Origin: an uncultured Pseudomonadota bacterium
Lineage (GTDB): Bacteria > Pseudomonadota > Gammaproteobacteria > Methylococcales > Methylomonadaceae
Length of the DNA stretch: 6,388 nucleotides
Reading direction: 5' to 3'
Assembly (NCBI GenBank): GCA_903904275.1
Contig: CAIVBX010000132.1
Location: 1 to 6,388, forward strand
The translations under genes and the position numbers were made by a program. The notes below the pieces were generated by a model, which had not been told where the DNA came from, searched no databases, and worked only from the letters and a program-made list of their open reading frames with translations. Below, piece after piece: positions 1 through 5,883 of this stretch; position 1 is the stretch's first letter; the number at the start of each line of letters is the position of its first letter.

Positions 1-1438
1 CAGCAAGCATATTGGTTTGAATAGAAACTGTTGCAATTGCGTCAACAATTTTATCAATTCGACGTGATAATAATTCTAAGGTAGTTACTTGTTGAATACT
101 TTCTTGCGTACTTGCCATAGAGTTGTTGATACCTGTAATTAAGGCATCAACAGATTTTTTGTTGGTACTAAGTAAGAGTTGCATTTCTGACACCGTTTCT
201 AAACCACGGTTGCTTTTTTCTTGTGCAATATCTAAACCTTTTTGAATTTGTATCAATGCAGCAGCAGATTCTTCTGTTGCGGCAGCTTGTGAACGCGCAC
301 CGTCACGAATTTCGTTAATAGCCTGCATAATTTGTGAGCTAGAACGGTTAATTTCTTGAACAGCTGACGATAATTCTTCAGCAGCGGCGGCAACTTCTTC
401 AGCACTTTTTGCAATATCAGTTGATGTTTTTAAATCTTCGGCTAATTCTGACAAACCTTGTGCTAGTTGTTCACATTCTGACAAGGCTTGTGATTGTTCA
501 TCAACGGTTTTGCTGGCTTCTTCAGCCGCTGCTGATTGTTGTTCAGCCGCAGTTGCAATGGCTTCTGAACCGATGAGAGCTTGTTGTGATGCGGTTACGG
601 ATTGTTGGGCGCCTGTGGCAATTTCTCGAATTCCTTTCAGAACATCTAAACTTGAATAGCCAATTTTTTCTAATTGCTCTGTAATTAAACGTCCATTTTC
701 AACTTCACTTTCAACAGTTTTCGCTGACGTGTTAATGCCGTCTGCAATGACTTTGACTTCTTTTTGAATTTGACCGACTAATTCTTGAATTTGTTTCGCA
801 CTTTTTTCTGATGTTTCCGCTAACGTTCTGACTTCATCTGCGACAACAGCAAAACCCTTTCCGTGCTGTCCAGCCCTTGCTGCTTCAATTGCAGCATTCA
901 GTGCCAACAAATTGGTTTGGTCAGCAATACGCGCCACCGCTTTGACGATGTCACCAATGTTTGCCGCTTGGCTTTCGAGTTCATTGACCATTCCAACGGA
1001 TTCAGCTTGACGTTTTGCGGCTAAACCTACATTGCTAATTAAATCTTTAATGTCAGCAGAAACTTTTCCAATTAGGTTATAAGTATTTTCACCTTTGGTT
1101 TGACTCATATCTGAACTTTGCAATTGACGACCAATTGCGCCAACGACTTGTTTTAACGCAACGGTAGATTCTTCGGCTGCGCCTGATGCTTCTTCTGCGC
1201 CAGCGGCAATTTGGTCAGAGGCACGTTTTAATTCTTCGGCAGCAGAAGCAGCTTCGTTAATACCTGAAGATAATTGACTTGTCGCAGCGGCAACTCGTTC
1301 AGCCGCTTGTTGTTGTTTGGCGAAAGTACGCGCTTTTTTACGTTGCGCTTCGGCATCACGATTTATTGCGGCACTTGATGGTGAGGTTGTTACTCTGCCT
1401 GTGTTAGAAGCATTTGATGTTTTTTTAATGAGTCCCAT
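1..1438 (-). CDS. Soluble methyl-accepting chemotaxis protein with tandem signalling domains (3' end outside window)
   Basis: The frame is open from the ATG at 1438 to the left edge, giving 479 N-terminal residues; an in-frame TAA shortly upstream makes this the first possible ATG. No good Shine-Dalgarno is visible. There is no transmembrane segment, HAMP or recognisable ligand-binding domain: after a Lys/Arg-rich start (1-45) the protein is Ala/Glu/Gln-rich coiled coil. Residues 171-206 form a classic MCP hairpin tip, with IADQTNLLALNAAIEAARAG followed by GKGFAVVADEVRTLA, the region that contacts CheA and CheW. Further EEA/EEST-type stretches on the helices could be methylation sites. A second tip begins at 471-479 (VSIQTNMLA), exactly 300 residues after the first, so the protein looks like two fused signalling units. 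It probably acts as a cytoplasmic chemoreceptor in a CheA/CheW array; its signal is unknown. Family assignment is certain, the doubled architecture very likely. Confidence 0.95.
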   Translation of the reverse strand, partial: MGLIKKTSNASNTGRVTTSPSSAAINRDAEAQRKKARTFAKQQQAAERVAAATSQLSSGINEAASAAEELKRASDQIAAGAEEASGAAEESTVALKQVVGAIGRQLQSSDMSQTKGENTYNLIGKVSADIKDLISNVGLAAKRQAESVGMVNELESQAANIGDIVKAVARIADQTNLLALNAAIEAARAGQHGKGFAVVADEVRTLAETSEKSAKQIQELVGQIQKEVKVIADGINTSAKTVESEVENGRLITEQLEKIGYSSLDVLKGIREIATGAQQSVTASQQALIGSEAIATAAEQQSAAAEEASKTVDEQSQALSECEQLAQGLSELAEDLKTSTDIAKSAEEVAAAAEELSSAVQEINRSSSQIMQAINEIRDGARSQAAATEESAAALIQIQKGLDIAQEKSNRGLETVSEMQLLLSTNKKSVDALITGINNSMASTQESIQQVTTLELLSRRIDKIVDAIATVSIQTNMLA

Positions 1439-1659
1439 AATAAAAATACCATTGAATTAAAAATAAAAAGGAAGTTGATTACTGCGCTGTTATCTATCGA
1501 CAAAAAAAGCATAAACTTGATTGTTTCTAATGATTATCGTCAAAAAAGCGTAAGCTAAATTTCTCAAGTAGAATTAAAGCACAGGATATACCAGTTTTAA
1601 TTTTAGGAAATGCAAGCGGTACAAAATAGGATTTTAACCACATTAAAGAGGAAAAAATT
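1439..1659. other. Divergent intergenic region
   Basis: These 221 bases separate the minus-strand chemoreceptor gene from the plus-strand dehydrogenase gene. Apart from the sigma-28-like site for the left gene and the ribosome binding site at the right end, I see no convincing sigma-70 promoter. The best plus-strand candidates (TTCTCA at 1561 with GATATA at 1585, or TACAAA at 1620) are poor matches. No strong hairpin or RNA gene is evident. Confidence 0.5.
1494..1520 (-). promoter_or_regulatory. Putative sigma-28 (FliA) promoter for the chemoreceptor gene
   Basis: Read on the minus strand, TCAAGTTT (1520-1513) is followed by 11 bases and GTCGATAG (1501-1494). The E. coli flagellar sigma consensus is TAAAGTTT, 11 bases, GCCGATAA, so the match is 7/8 plus 6/8 with exact spacing. 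Transcription would start near 1487, leaving a leader of about 50 bases before the ATG at 1438. Sigma-28 control is common for chemoreceptor genes, which supports the call. No start site has been mapped here. Confidence 0.6.
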
Positions 1660-2517
1660 ATGTTAAAAGTGGGATTTATTGGTTTGGGTGCAATGGGCGA
1701 AGGCATGGCAAAAAATTTAGCGAAAGCTGGTTTTTTGCATTTCATTTTCAATCGAACGCCAGAAAAAGCGCAAAATTTCACCCCTGATTTCAACGTAAAA
1801 ATGGCACTTTCTGTTGAAGAATTAGCCAAAAATGTTGATGTAGTTTGCGTATGTGTTTCGCGTGATGAAGATTTGCTAGACGTAATTCGCACGCTGTCTA
1901 AAACCATTCGGTCAAATTCAATTGTGGTTGATTTTTCAACCGTAAGTAGTGAAACGGCAAAAAAAGCCGCGTCGATTTTGGCTTATAAAAACGTGAGCTT
2001 TTTGGATGCGCCCGTTTCGGGTGGTGTAGAAGGCGCAAACAATGGGACGTTAGCGATGATGATTGGAGGAGATGCTGCCGTGTTAGAAAAAGTACGTCCC
2101 ATTTTAGAATCGATGGCAACGCGCATTGTTCATATTGGCGAAACAGGTTCTGGGCAAGCAACGAAAGCCGTTAATCAAATTATGGCAGCGGGTATCAATC
2201 AAGCAGTAACGGAAGCATTGGCTTTTGCTAAAACCCAAAATTTGCCGATGGAAAAAATTATTGATGTGATTTCAGTGGGAGCAGCAGGAAATTGGTTTTT
2301 AGAACGACGCGGTTTAACAATGACAAATGGCAATTTTCTTTCAGGTTTTAAAGTGGCGTTACATCATAAGGATTTAGAAATTTGCGAAAAAATGGCTGAA
2401 AAAGCGGGGGTTTCGCTGCCACTCACAACACAAACCCGATTAGATTACGAACGGTTAATCGCGGAGGGGTTTGGAGATTGCGATATTTCGGCGTTGTACC
2501 ATTTAAAAGTGAAATGA
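1660..2517 (+). CDS. NAD(P)-dependent beta-hydroxyacid dehydrogenase, glyoxylate/succinic semialdehyde reductase type
   Basis: The 285-residue length is normal for the 3-hydroxyisobutyrate dehydrogenase superfamily. An N-terminal Rossmann domain carries GLGAMG (8-13). The second strand ends in N31-R32-T33; an Arg here usually means NADPH preference. The substrate loop DAPVSGG is at 116-122, the catalytic Lys at 169 (GQATKAVNQ) with Asn173, and a KDLE motif at 237-240 in the helical C-terminal domain. Thr94, Ser120, Lys169, Phe230 and Asp238 fall one position before the active-site residues I recall for Arabidopsis glyoxylate reductase GLYR1. The likely reaction is therefore NADPH-dependent reduction of glyoxylate or succinic semialdehyde in the cytoplasm; tartronate semialdehyde or 3-hydroxyisobutyrate remain possible. 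The start is supported by AGGA at 1649-1652, 7 bases before the ATG. A small membrane protein gene follows 79 bases downstream, probably cotranscribed. Confidence 0.9.
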   Translation: MLKVGFIGLGAMGEGMAKNLAKAGFLHFIFNRTPEKAQNFTPDFNVKMALSVEELAKNVDVVCVCVSRDEDLLDVIRTLSKTIRSNSIVVDFSTVSSETAKKAASILAYKNVSFLDAPVSGGVEGANNGTLAMMIGGDAAVLEKVRPILESMATRIVHIGETGSGQATKAVNQIMAAGINQAVTEALAFAKTQNLPMEKIIDVISVGAAGNWFLERRGLTMTNGNFLSGFKVALHHKDLEICEKMAEKAGVSLPLTTQTRLDYERLIAEGFGDCDISALYHLKVK

Positions 2518-2533
2518 ATTAAACTTGTCACAT

Positions 2534-2558
2534 AAGCCGCCGTTATTTCGTGGCTTTT
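2534..2558 (+). other. Weak hairpin between the dehydrogenase and membrane protein genes
   Basis: AAGCCGC (2534-2540) pairs with GTGGCTT (2550-2556), including one G-U pair, around a 9-base loop and followed by only four T. It could be a leaky terminator or processing site that lowers expression of the downstream gene. The short T run makes strong termination unlikely. Confidence 0.3.
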
Positions 2559-2596
2559 CACACAAAAATAAAAAATCAATTTTAGGAAAAATAGAC

Positions 2597-2929
2597 ATGA
2601 ACAAAGTTAAAATTAACGTCGCTTTAATTCGGTTGTTTCAATTTGCCGTTTTCGTTTTATTCACATTTATGGTGTTGGCTTACACATTTGCCATGATTTT
2701 ATTGCCATTAGATGCGATTGTGATGTTGATTAAATTCTTATCGCTTTTCGGTTTAGGTGGAATTATCGGTGCGGTCGTTGCTGTTCCTGTTGTCGGTTAT
2801 TTGGGAATGCAAGTGTATAAAAATTCAGCGTTATGCCAATTGCTTGTTGAAATTGGTGCAAACTTGGTTCAAACAGGCAAAGCACACATTGATTCATTCA
2901 ATAAAATTATCGAAACAGCAAAAGCCTAA
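2597..2929 (+). CDS. Small membrane protein of unknown function
   Basis: I do not recognise this 110-residue protein. The ATG at 2597 is chosen because AGGA (2584-2587) lies 9 bases upstream. The in-frame TTG at 2525 would add 24 polar residues lacking a ribosome binding site and would make the leader hairpin coding. After a short basic N-terminus (MNKVKINVALIR), residues 13-36 are strongly hydrophobic. A second hydrophobic block spans about 40-73 and includes a Gly-rich stretch (FGLGGIIGAV) and VAVPVVGYLG, so two or three membrane helices are likely. The C-terminal 35 residues look like an amphipathic helix. There is no cleavage site, so it is probably an inner-membrane protein. It follows the dehydrogenase gene and is closed by a strong terminator 21 bases after its stop. 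Function cannot be inferred from the sequence. Confidence 0.75.
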   Translation: MNKVKINVALIRLFQFAVFVLFTFMVLAYTFAMILLPLDAIVMLIKFLSLFGLGGIIGAVVAVPVVGYLGMQVYKNSALCQLLVEIGANLVQTGKAHIDSFNKIIETAKA

Positions 2930-2949
2930 TTTTCGTTTTTATTGAAAAT

Positions 2950-2987
2950 AAAACCCTACAACGCTTTGCCGTTTGTGGGGTTTTTTT
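2950..2987. terminator. Strong rho-independent terminator, probably bidirectional
   Basis: The left arm 2950-2963 (AAAACCCTACAACG) pairs with the right arm from 2970 (CGTTTGTGGGGTTTT), with one bulged T and one G-U pair, around the loop CTTTGC. Seven T follow on the plus strand (2981-2987). On the minus strand the stem is followed by TTTTATTTTC. It lies between convergent genes ending at 2929 and 2992, so it can serve both. Confidence 0.9.
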
Positions 2988-2991
2988 ACGA

Positions 2992-3798
2992 TTATGATGT
3001 TGTAAATTTAATTTCATAACCACCAAATTTCCGCATATTCAAAACGCCTTTATCAAAAATTAAATACTGTCCTTTAATCCCATTTAAAACACCAGAAATG
3101 TGCGGCGTTTTATCGAAATTCAACGCACTTACTTTTAATGGTGCAATCGCAATCGGATAATTCAAATCAACCACATTTTCATCGGATAAAAATTCGATTT
3201 CATTTTCATTGAATTGATTTAATTCATCGGCACAAATGGCTAACAATTTGTCACGTTCTGCGATTAAATTTAATGGTTCAATTTGGTGTTTAAGCATTCG
3301 TTGCCATTGCGTTTTATCGGCAATATGTTTGGCAAATAACGTTTCAATCAATCCTGACATTCGGCGTGATGTGACTTTGAAAATTGGCAACGCTTGAATT
3401 GCGCCTTGGTCAATCCAACGTGTTGGGATTTGGGTGTGGCGCGTAATTCCAACTTTTAAACCGCTCGTATTTGATAAATAAACAATATGCGGCTGAAAAC
3501 AAAACGATTCTGCCCATTTTGAATCGCGGCATGTTCCAAAAGCGTGATGACAGGTTTCAGGTTTCATCATGCACATATCGCATTGAGCAAGCCGTGAAAA
3601 ACAAGGATAACAATAGCCTTGATTAAAACTTTTATTCATCGGCATATTGCAATGCAAACAATACAAATTTCCTGTATGTTTCAGTGTTACGGTTTGACCA
3701 ATGAAATTATTCAGCGGTACGCGCTGATGATTTAACACTAATTCATAACGAATTGGCGTGTCATGATGTGACACCATTTTTTCTAAACGACCTTGCAT
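2992..3798 (-). CDS. DUF2797 family protein with zinc-ribbon cysteines
   Basis: This 268-residue protein belongs to the uncharacterised DUF2797 family. The ATG at 3798 (MQGRLEKM, the usual family N-terminus) has GAGGA 5 bases upstream. A TTG 24 bases further up keeps the frame open but has no ribosome binding site and would run into the ppa promoter. Cys pairs at 47/50, 63/66 and 73/76, with Cys83 and Cys90, suggest one or two zinc ribbons. The conserved core follows: HIVYLSNTSGLKVGITR (about 104-120), then QIPTRWIDQGA (123-133) and a Glu in SGLIE (152). The order of a tyrosine strand, KVGIT, Arg and Glu resembles a GIY-YIG nuclease core; this is my inference, and no activity is known to me. 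The C-terminal part (about 205-268) contains HISGVLNGIKGQYLIFDKGVLNMRKFGGY, also typical of the family. The gene is divergent from ppa and ends 5 bases from a terminator. Confidence 0.9.
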   Translation of the reverse strand: MQGRLEKMVSHHDTPIRYELVLNHQRVPLNNFIGQTVTLKHTGNLYCLHCNMPMNKSFNQGYCYPCFSRLAQCDMCMMKPETCHHAFGTCRDSKWAESFCFQPHIVYLSNTSGLKVGITRHTQIPTRWIDQGAIQALPIFKVTSRRMSGLIETLFAKHIADKTQWQRMLKHQIEPLNLIAERDKLLAICADELNQFNENEIEFLSDENVVDLNYPIAIAPLKVSALNFDKTPHISGVLNGIKGQYLIFDKGVLNMRKFGGYEIKFTTS

Positions 3799-3803
3799 TG
3801 ATT

Positions 3804-3808
3804 TCCTC
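3804..3808 (-). promoter_or_regulatory. Ribosome binding site deciding the DUF2797 start
   Basis: GAGGA on the minus strand lies 5 bases upstream of the ATG at 3798. This fixes the start there and not at the in-frame TTG at 3822. Confidence 0.8.
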
Positions 3809-3809
3809 G

Positions 3810-3839
3810 TTAAAAAGCACAACGTAAGTCTGGTATAAT
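3810..3839 (+). promoter_or_regulatory. Sigma-70 promoter of ppa with extended -10
   Basis: A perfect TATAAT at 3834-3839 is preceded by TGG, giving an extended -10 (TGnTATAAT). A modest -35, TTAAAA (3810-3815, 4/6), lies 18 bases upstream. Transcription would begin near 3846, leaving a leader of about 34 bases before the ATG at 3880. The upstream in-frame ATG at 3838 overlaps the -10 box, so it would not be in the mRNA. Confidence 0.8.
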
Positions 3840-3870
3840 GCCCGAATTCACGAACTTTAACCCTAAAAAT

Positions 3871-3875
3871 GAGGA
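3871..3875 (+). promoter_or_regulatory. Ribosome binding site deciding the ppa start
   Basis: GAGGA lies 4 bases before the ATG at 3880. Together with the promoter position it excludes the earlier in-frame ATG at 3838. Confidence 0.8.
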
Positions 3876-3879
3876 TTTT

Positions 3880-4416
3880 ATGTCATTAAGACAAGTGCCA
3901 GCTGGCAAAAATTTACCTGACGAAATTAACGTTGTTATTGAAATTCCCGCTTACAGCGACCCTGTAAAATATGAAGTTGATAAAGAAACGGGAATTTTAA
4001 CAGTTGACCGTTTTATGGGAACGGCAATGCAATATCCAACCAATTACGGTTACGTTCCACAAACGCTTTCTGACGATGGCGACCCTGTTGATGTGTTAGT
4101 GATTGCACCAGCACCATTACTAAGTGGTTGTGTGGTGAAATGCCGTCCAATTGGCGTGTTGAAAATGACGGATGAATCAGGCGAAGACGCAAAAGTATTA
4201 GCCGTTCCTGTTGATAAACTCACACCATTTTATAAAAAAGTTCACAGTTATGATGATATTCCAGAAATTACACTTGTAAAAATTTCGCATTTCTTTGAGC
4301 ATTACAAAGATTTAGAAGATGGAAAATGGGTCAAAATTGAAGGCTGGTTCGGTATTGAAGAAGCTAAAAAAGAAATTGTAGATAGTGTTGAACGCTATAA
4401 CACAGAGCAAAAATAA
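3880..4416 (+). CDS. ppa: Inorganic pyrophosphatase, family I
   Basis: This cytoplasmic enzyme hydrolyses pyrophosphate to two phosphates, pulling forward biosynthetic reactions such as nucleic acid synthesis and nucleotide-sugar formation. The 178-residue product matches the 176-residue E. coli enzyme in length and begins MSLRQVPAGK as that family does. The signature DGDPVDVLV (66-74) carries the metal-binding Asp66, Asp68 and Asp71. Glu21, Lys30, Glu32, Arg44, Tyr56, Asp98, Asp103, Lys105, Tyr142 and Lys143 occupy the remaining E. coli active-site positions (each one higher than in E. coli), so the enzyme should be active. The start is set by the ribosome binding site and by the promoter, whose -10 covers the earlier ATG. 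It converges on the rmlA operon; 19 bases separate the two stops, and the shared hairpin lacks a T-run on this strand. Confidence 0.97.
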   Translation: MSLRQVPAGKNLPDEINVVIEIPAYSDPVKYEVDKETGILTVDRFMGTAMQYPTNYGYVPQTLSDDGDPVDVLVIAPAPLLSGCVVKCRPIGVLKMTDESGEDAKVLAVPVDKLTPFYKKVHSYDDIPEITLVKISHFFEHYKDLEDGKWVKIEGWFGIEEAKKEIVDSVERYNTEQK

Positions 4417-4455
4417 AAAAATTCAGGTGAAAAGTTCAATCTTTGAACTTTTCAC
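4411..4455 (-). terminator. Terminator hairpin overlapping the coding end of the minus-strand operon
   Basis: GTGAAAAGTTCAA (4427-4439) and TTGAACTTTTCAC (4443-4455) form a perfect 13-bp inverted repeat with the 3-base loop TCT. On the minus strand the stem is followed, after CTGAA, by TTTTTTTATTTTT, a good tail for a terminator. The first arm encodes the last residues of the upstream gene and the second arm contains part of its stop. On the plus strand there is no T-run, so it is a weaker candidate for ppa. Confidence 0.75.
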
Positions 4456-4987
4456 TCAAAATCCAATCAGGTTTTTCCCGCCTTTTCCACGAAAACAGCC
4501 GCGTTTTTTCACCTTGATAATAATTTCGATACGAGGTTATTGAATCCTCTAAAACCTTGTATTTATCAGGCATTGCTGGCGTAGGTTCAGTAAATCCTTT
4601 CAACAAAATCCCATTCGGCAAATTTTGCAATGGATTCAATAAACGCTTTGTCGCGTGAATTTTTTCATAACGAAACGTGTATTCATTCAACAAACAACAA
4701 AACAATTGCCATAAAAAAACATAATTTTCATTGCTTTGGCGCGTCCAAATTGCGGACGGGTGTTGAATGTGTGTGGCTTCATATAGAATTTCATCTCGTT
4801 CATCAGGTAATTTCCACCGTTTTACTTTTCGCCCTGAACCTGAAATAGTCAAAATTTCTGAACCATCTAAAACACGATGCGCCGTCGAAAGTAATTGCGC
4901 GTATTCCAAAATCATTTTCACAACGTGTTTGTCAACGTGCTGTTGAGCGCAGATTTCAGGTTCAGGATGCAAATAAAAAATGTTCAA
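4436..4987 (-). CDS. Conserved phage-type protein of unknown function (DKHVVKM motif family)
   Basis: The 183-residue product begins MNIFYLHPEP and has CAQQHVDKHVVKMILEYAQ at 13-31. I recall this arrangement from uncharacterised proteins of large phages (T4-like cyanophages) and scattered bacteria. Other conserved-looking spots are STAHRVLDG (34-42), THIQHPSAIWTR (72-83), NEY (101-103), FTEPTPAMPDKY (132-143), SYRNYY (152-157) and a Trp-rich end (W167, W175). The many His and Asp residues could form a metal site, but no function is known to me. Its TTG start at 4987 overlaps the rmlA stop as TTGA, implying translational coupling; a GAG 6 bases upstream is a weak ribosome binding site. The longer frame from 5074 would overlap rmlA by 91 bases and lacks the family N-terminus. 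Acquisition from a phage is possible, but codon use looks like that of its neighbours. Confidence 0.85.
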   Translation of the reverse strand: MNIFYLHPEPEICAQQHVDKHVVKMILEYAQLLSTAHRVLDGSEILTISGSGRKVKRWKLPDERDEILYEATHIQHPSAIWTRQSNENYVFLWQLFCCLLNEYTFRYEKIHATKRLLNPLQNLPNGILLKGFTEPTPAMPDKYKVLEDSITSYRNYYQGEKTRLFSWKRREKPDWILSEKFKD

Positions 4988-5856
4988 AGTTTGCTCAATT
5001 CCAACAAATACGCGCCATAAGCCGTTTTTGATAATCCTGCCGCACGAATTTTTAAATCGTCCGCTGTCAACCAACCGTTATTGAAAGCAATTTCTTCTAA
5101 ACACGCGACTTTCAAGCCTTGACGATGTTCAATTGTTTGCACAAATTGTCCTGCATCAAGCAAACTGTCATGCGTTCCTGTATCGAGCCACGCAAAACCG
5201 CGTCCAAAAATTTCAACATTCAACGCGCCATCATTCAAATACGTTTGATTTACTTCGGTAATTTCGAGTTCGCCGCGAGCTGACGGTTTGATATTTTTGG
5301 CAATTTCAACTACGCGGTTATCATAAAAATATAACCCTGTGACGGCATAATTCGATTTCGGTTTCGTCGGTTTTTCTTCAATTGAAATTGCTTTGAAATC
5401 AGCATCAAATTCCACCACACCAAACCGTTCGGCATCTTTCACTTGATAACCAAAAACGGTCGCGCCAGTTTCACGTTCTAAGGCTTGTTTTAAACTTGCT
5501 GAAAAACCTTGCCCGAAAAAGATGTTGTCGCCCAAAACCAAACAAGTATTGCTGTCGCCGATAAATTCTTCGCCAATTAAAAATGCTTGTGCTAAACCAT
5601 CAGGTTTTGGTTGCACGGCGTATTCAATGCGAATGCCAAAATCTGAACCATCGCCAAGTAAATTTTTAAAATTCAGTGCGTCTTCGGGCGTGGTAATAAT
5701 TAAAACATCTTGAATTCCTGCCAACATCAACACCGACAACGGATAATAAATCATCGGTTTGTCATACACAGGCAAAAGCTGTTTTGAAACGGCTTTCGTA
5801 ATTGGATGCAAACGTGTTCCCGCGCCACCCGCTAAAATAATGCCTTTCCAGTTCAT
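4984..5856 (-). CDS. rmlA: Glucose-1-phosphate thymidylyltransferase (RmlA)
   Basis: RmlA (also called RfbA) makes dTDP-glucose and pyrophosphate from dTTP and glucose 1-phosphate, the first step of dTDP-L-rhamnose and related sugar synthesis for O-antigen or exopolysaccharide. The 290-residue length is normal. The nucleotide-binding motif GGAGTRLHPITKAVSKQLLP is at 10-29, followed by VYDKPMIYYPLS (30-41). QPKPDGLAQAF (82-92), the metal-binding Asp110 in LGDNIFFGQG, EEKP (160-163) and the second metal Asp225 in WLDTGTHDSL are all present, so it should be active. The ATG at 5856 has a weak GAGA upstream. It lies 27 bases after the spermidine-synthase-like gene and overlaps the next gene by TTGA, so the three form one operon. 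The partner genes rmlB, rmlC and rmlD are not in this window. Its pyrophosphate product is the substrate of the nearby ppa product, though adjacency may be chance. Confidence 0.96.
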   Translation of the reverse strand: MNWKGIILAGGAGTRLHPITKAVSKQLLPVYDKPMIYYPLSVLMLAGIQDVLIITTPEDALNFKNLLGDGSDFGIRIEYAVQPKPDGLAQAFLIGEEFIGDSNTCLVLGDNIFFGQGFSASLKQALERETGATVFGYQVKDAERFGVVEFDADFKAISIEEKPTKPKSNYAVTGLYFYDNRVVEIAKNIKPSARGELEITEVNQTYLNDGALNVEIFGRGFAWLDTGTHDSLLDAGQFVQTIEHRQGLKVACLEEIAFNNGWLTADDLKIRAAGLSKTAYGAYLLELSKL

Positions 5857-5883
5857 GTTATTTTCTCATTGTAAATTTTGCGT

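Noticed and set aside
1612..1620. GCAAGCGGT resembling a Pasteurellaceae DNA uptake sequence core
   Set aside because: I noticed only one imperfect copy in the window, and the gene content does not suggest Pasteurellaceae; a chance match is likely.
1527..1907. Minus-strand open frame of 126 codons across the dehydrogenase start
   Set aside because: It lies antisense to a well-supported gene and its promoter region, and shows no recognisable motif or ribosome binding site.
1898..2161. Minus-strand open frame of 87 codons inside the dehydrogenase gene
   Set aside because: It is an antisense shadow of a conserved coding region, with low-complexity, Ser/Leu/His-rich composition.
2757..2945. Plus-strand 62-codon frame inside the small membrane protein gene
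   Set aside because: It is an out-of-frame shadow; the overlapping frame has the better ribosome binding site and a coherent membrane-protein pattern.
3838..3879. Fourteen-codon N-terminal extension of ppa from the ATG at 3838
   Set aside because: That ATG overlaps the -10 box and would lie upstream of the transcript start; the ATG at 3880 has a ribosome binding site and matches the family N-terminus.
4630..4848. Plus-strand 72-codon frame opposite the phage-type gene
   Set aside because: It is antisense to a conserved protein and has no motif or ribosome binding site.
5522..5713. Plus-strand 63-codon frame opposite rmlA
   Set aside because: It is antisense to a fully conserved enzyme gene and is a codon-pattern shadow.
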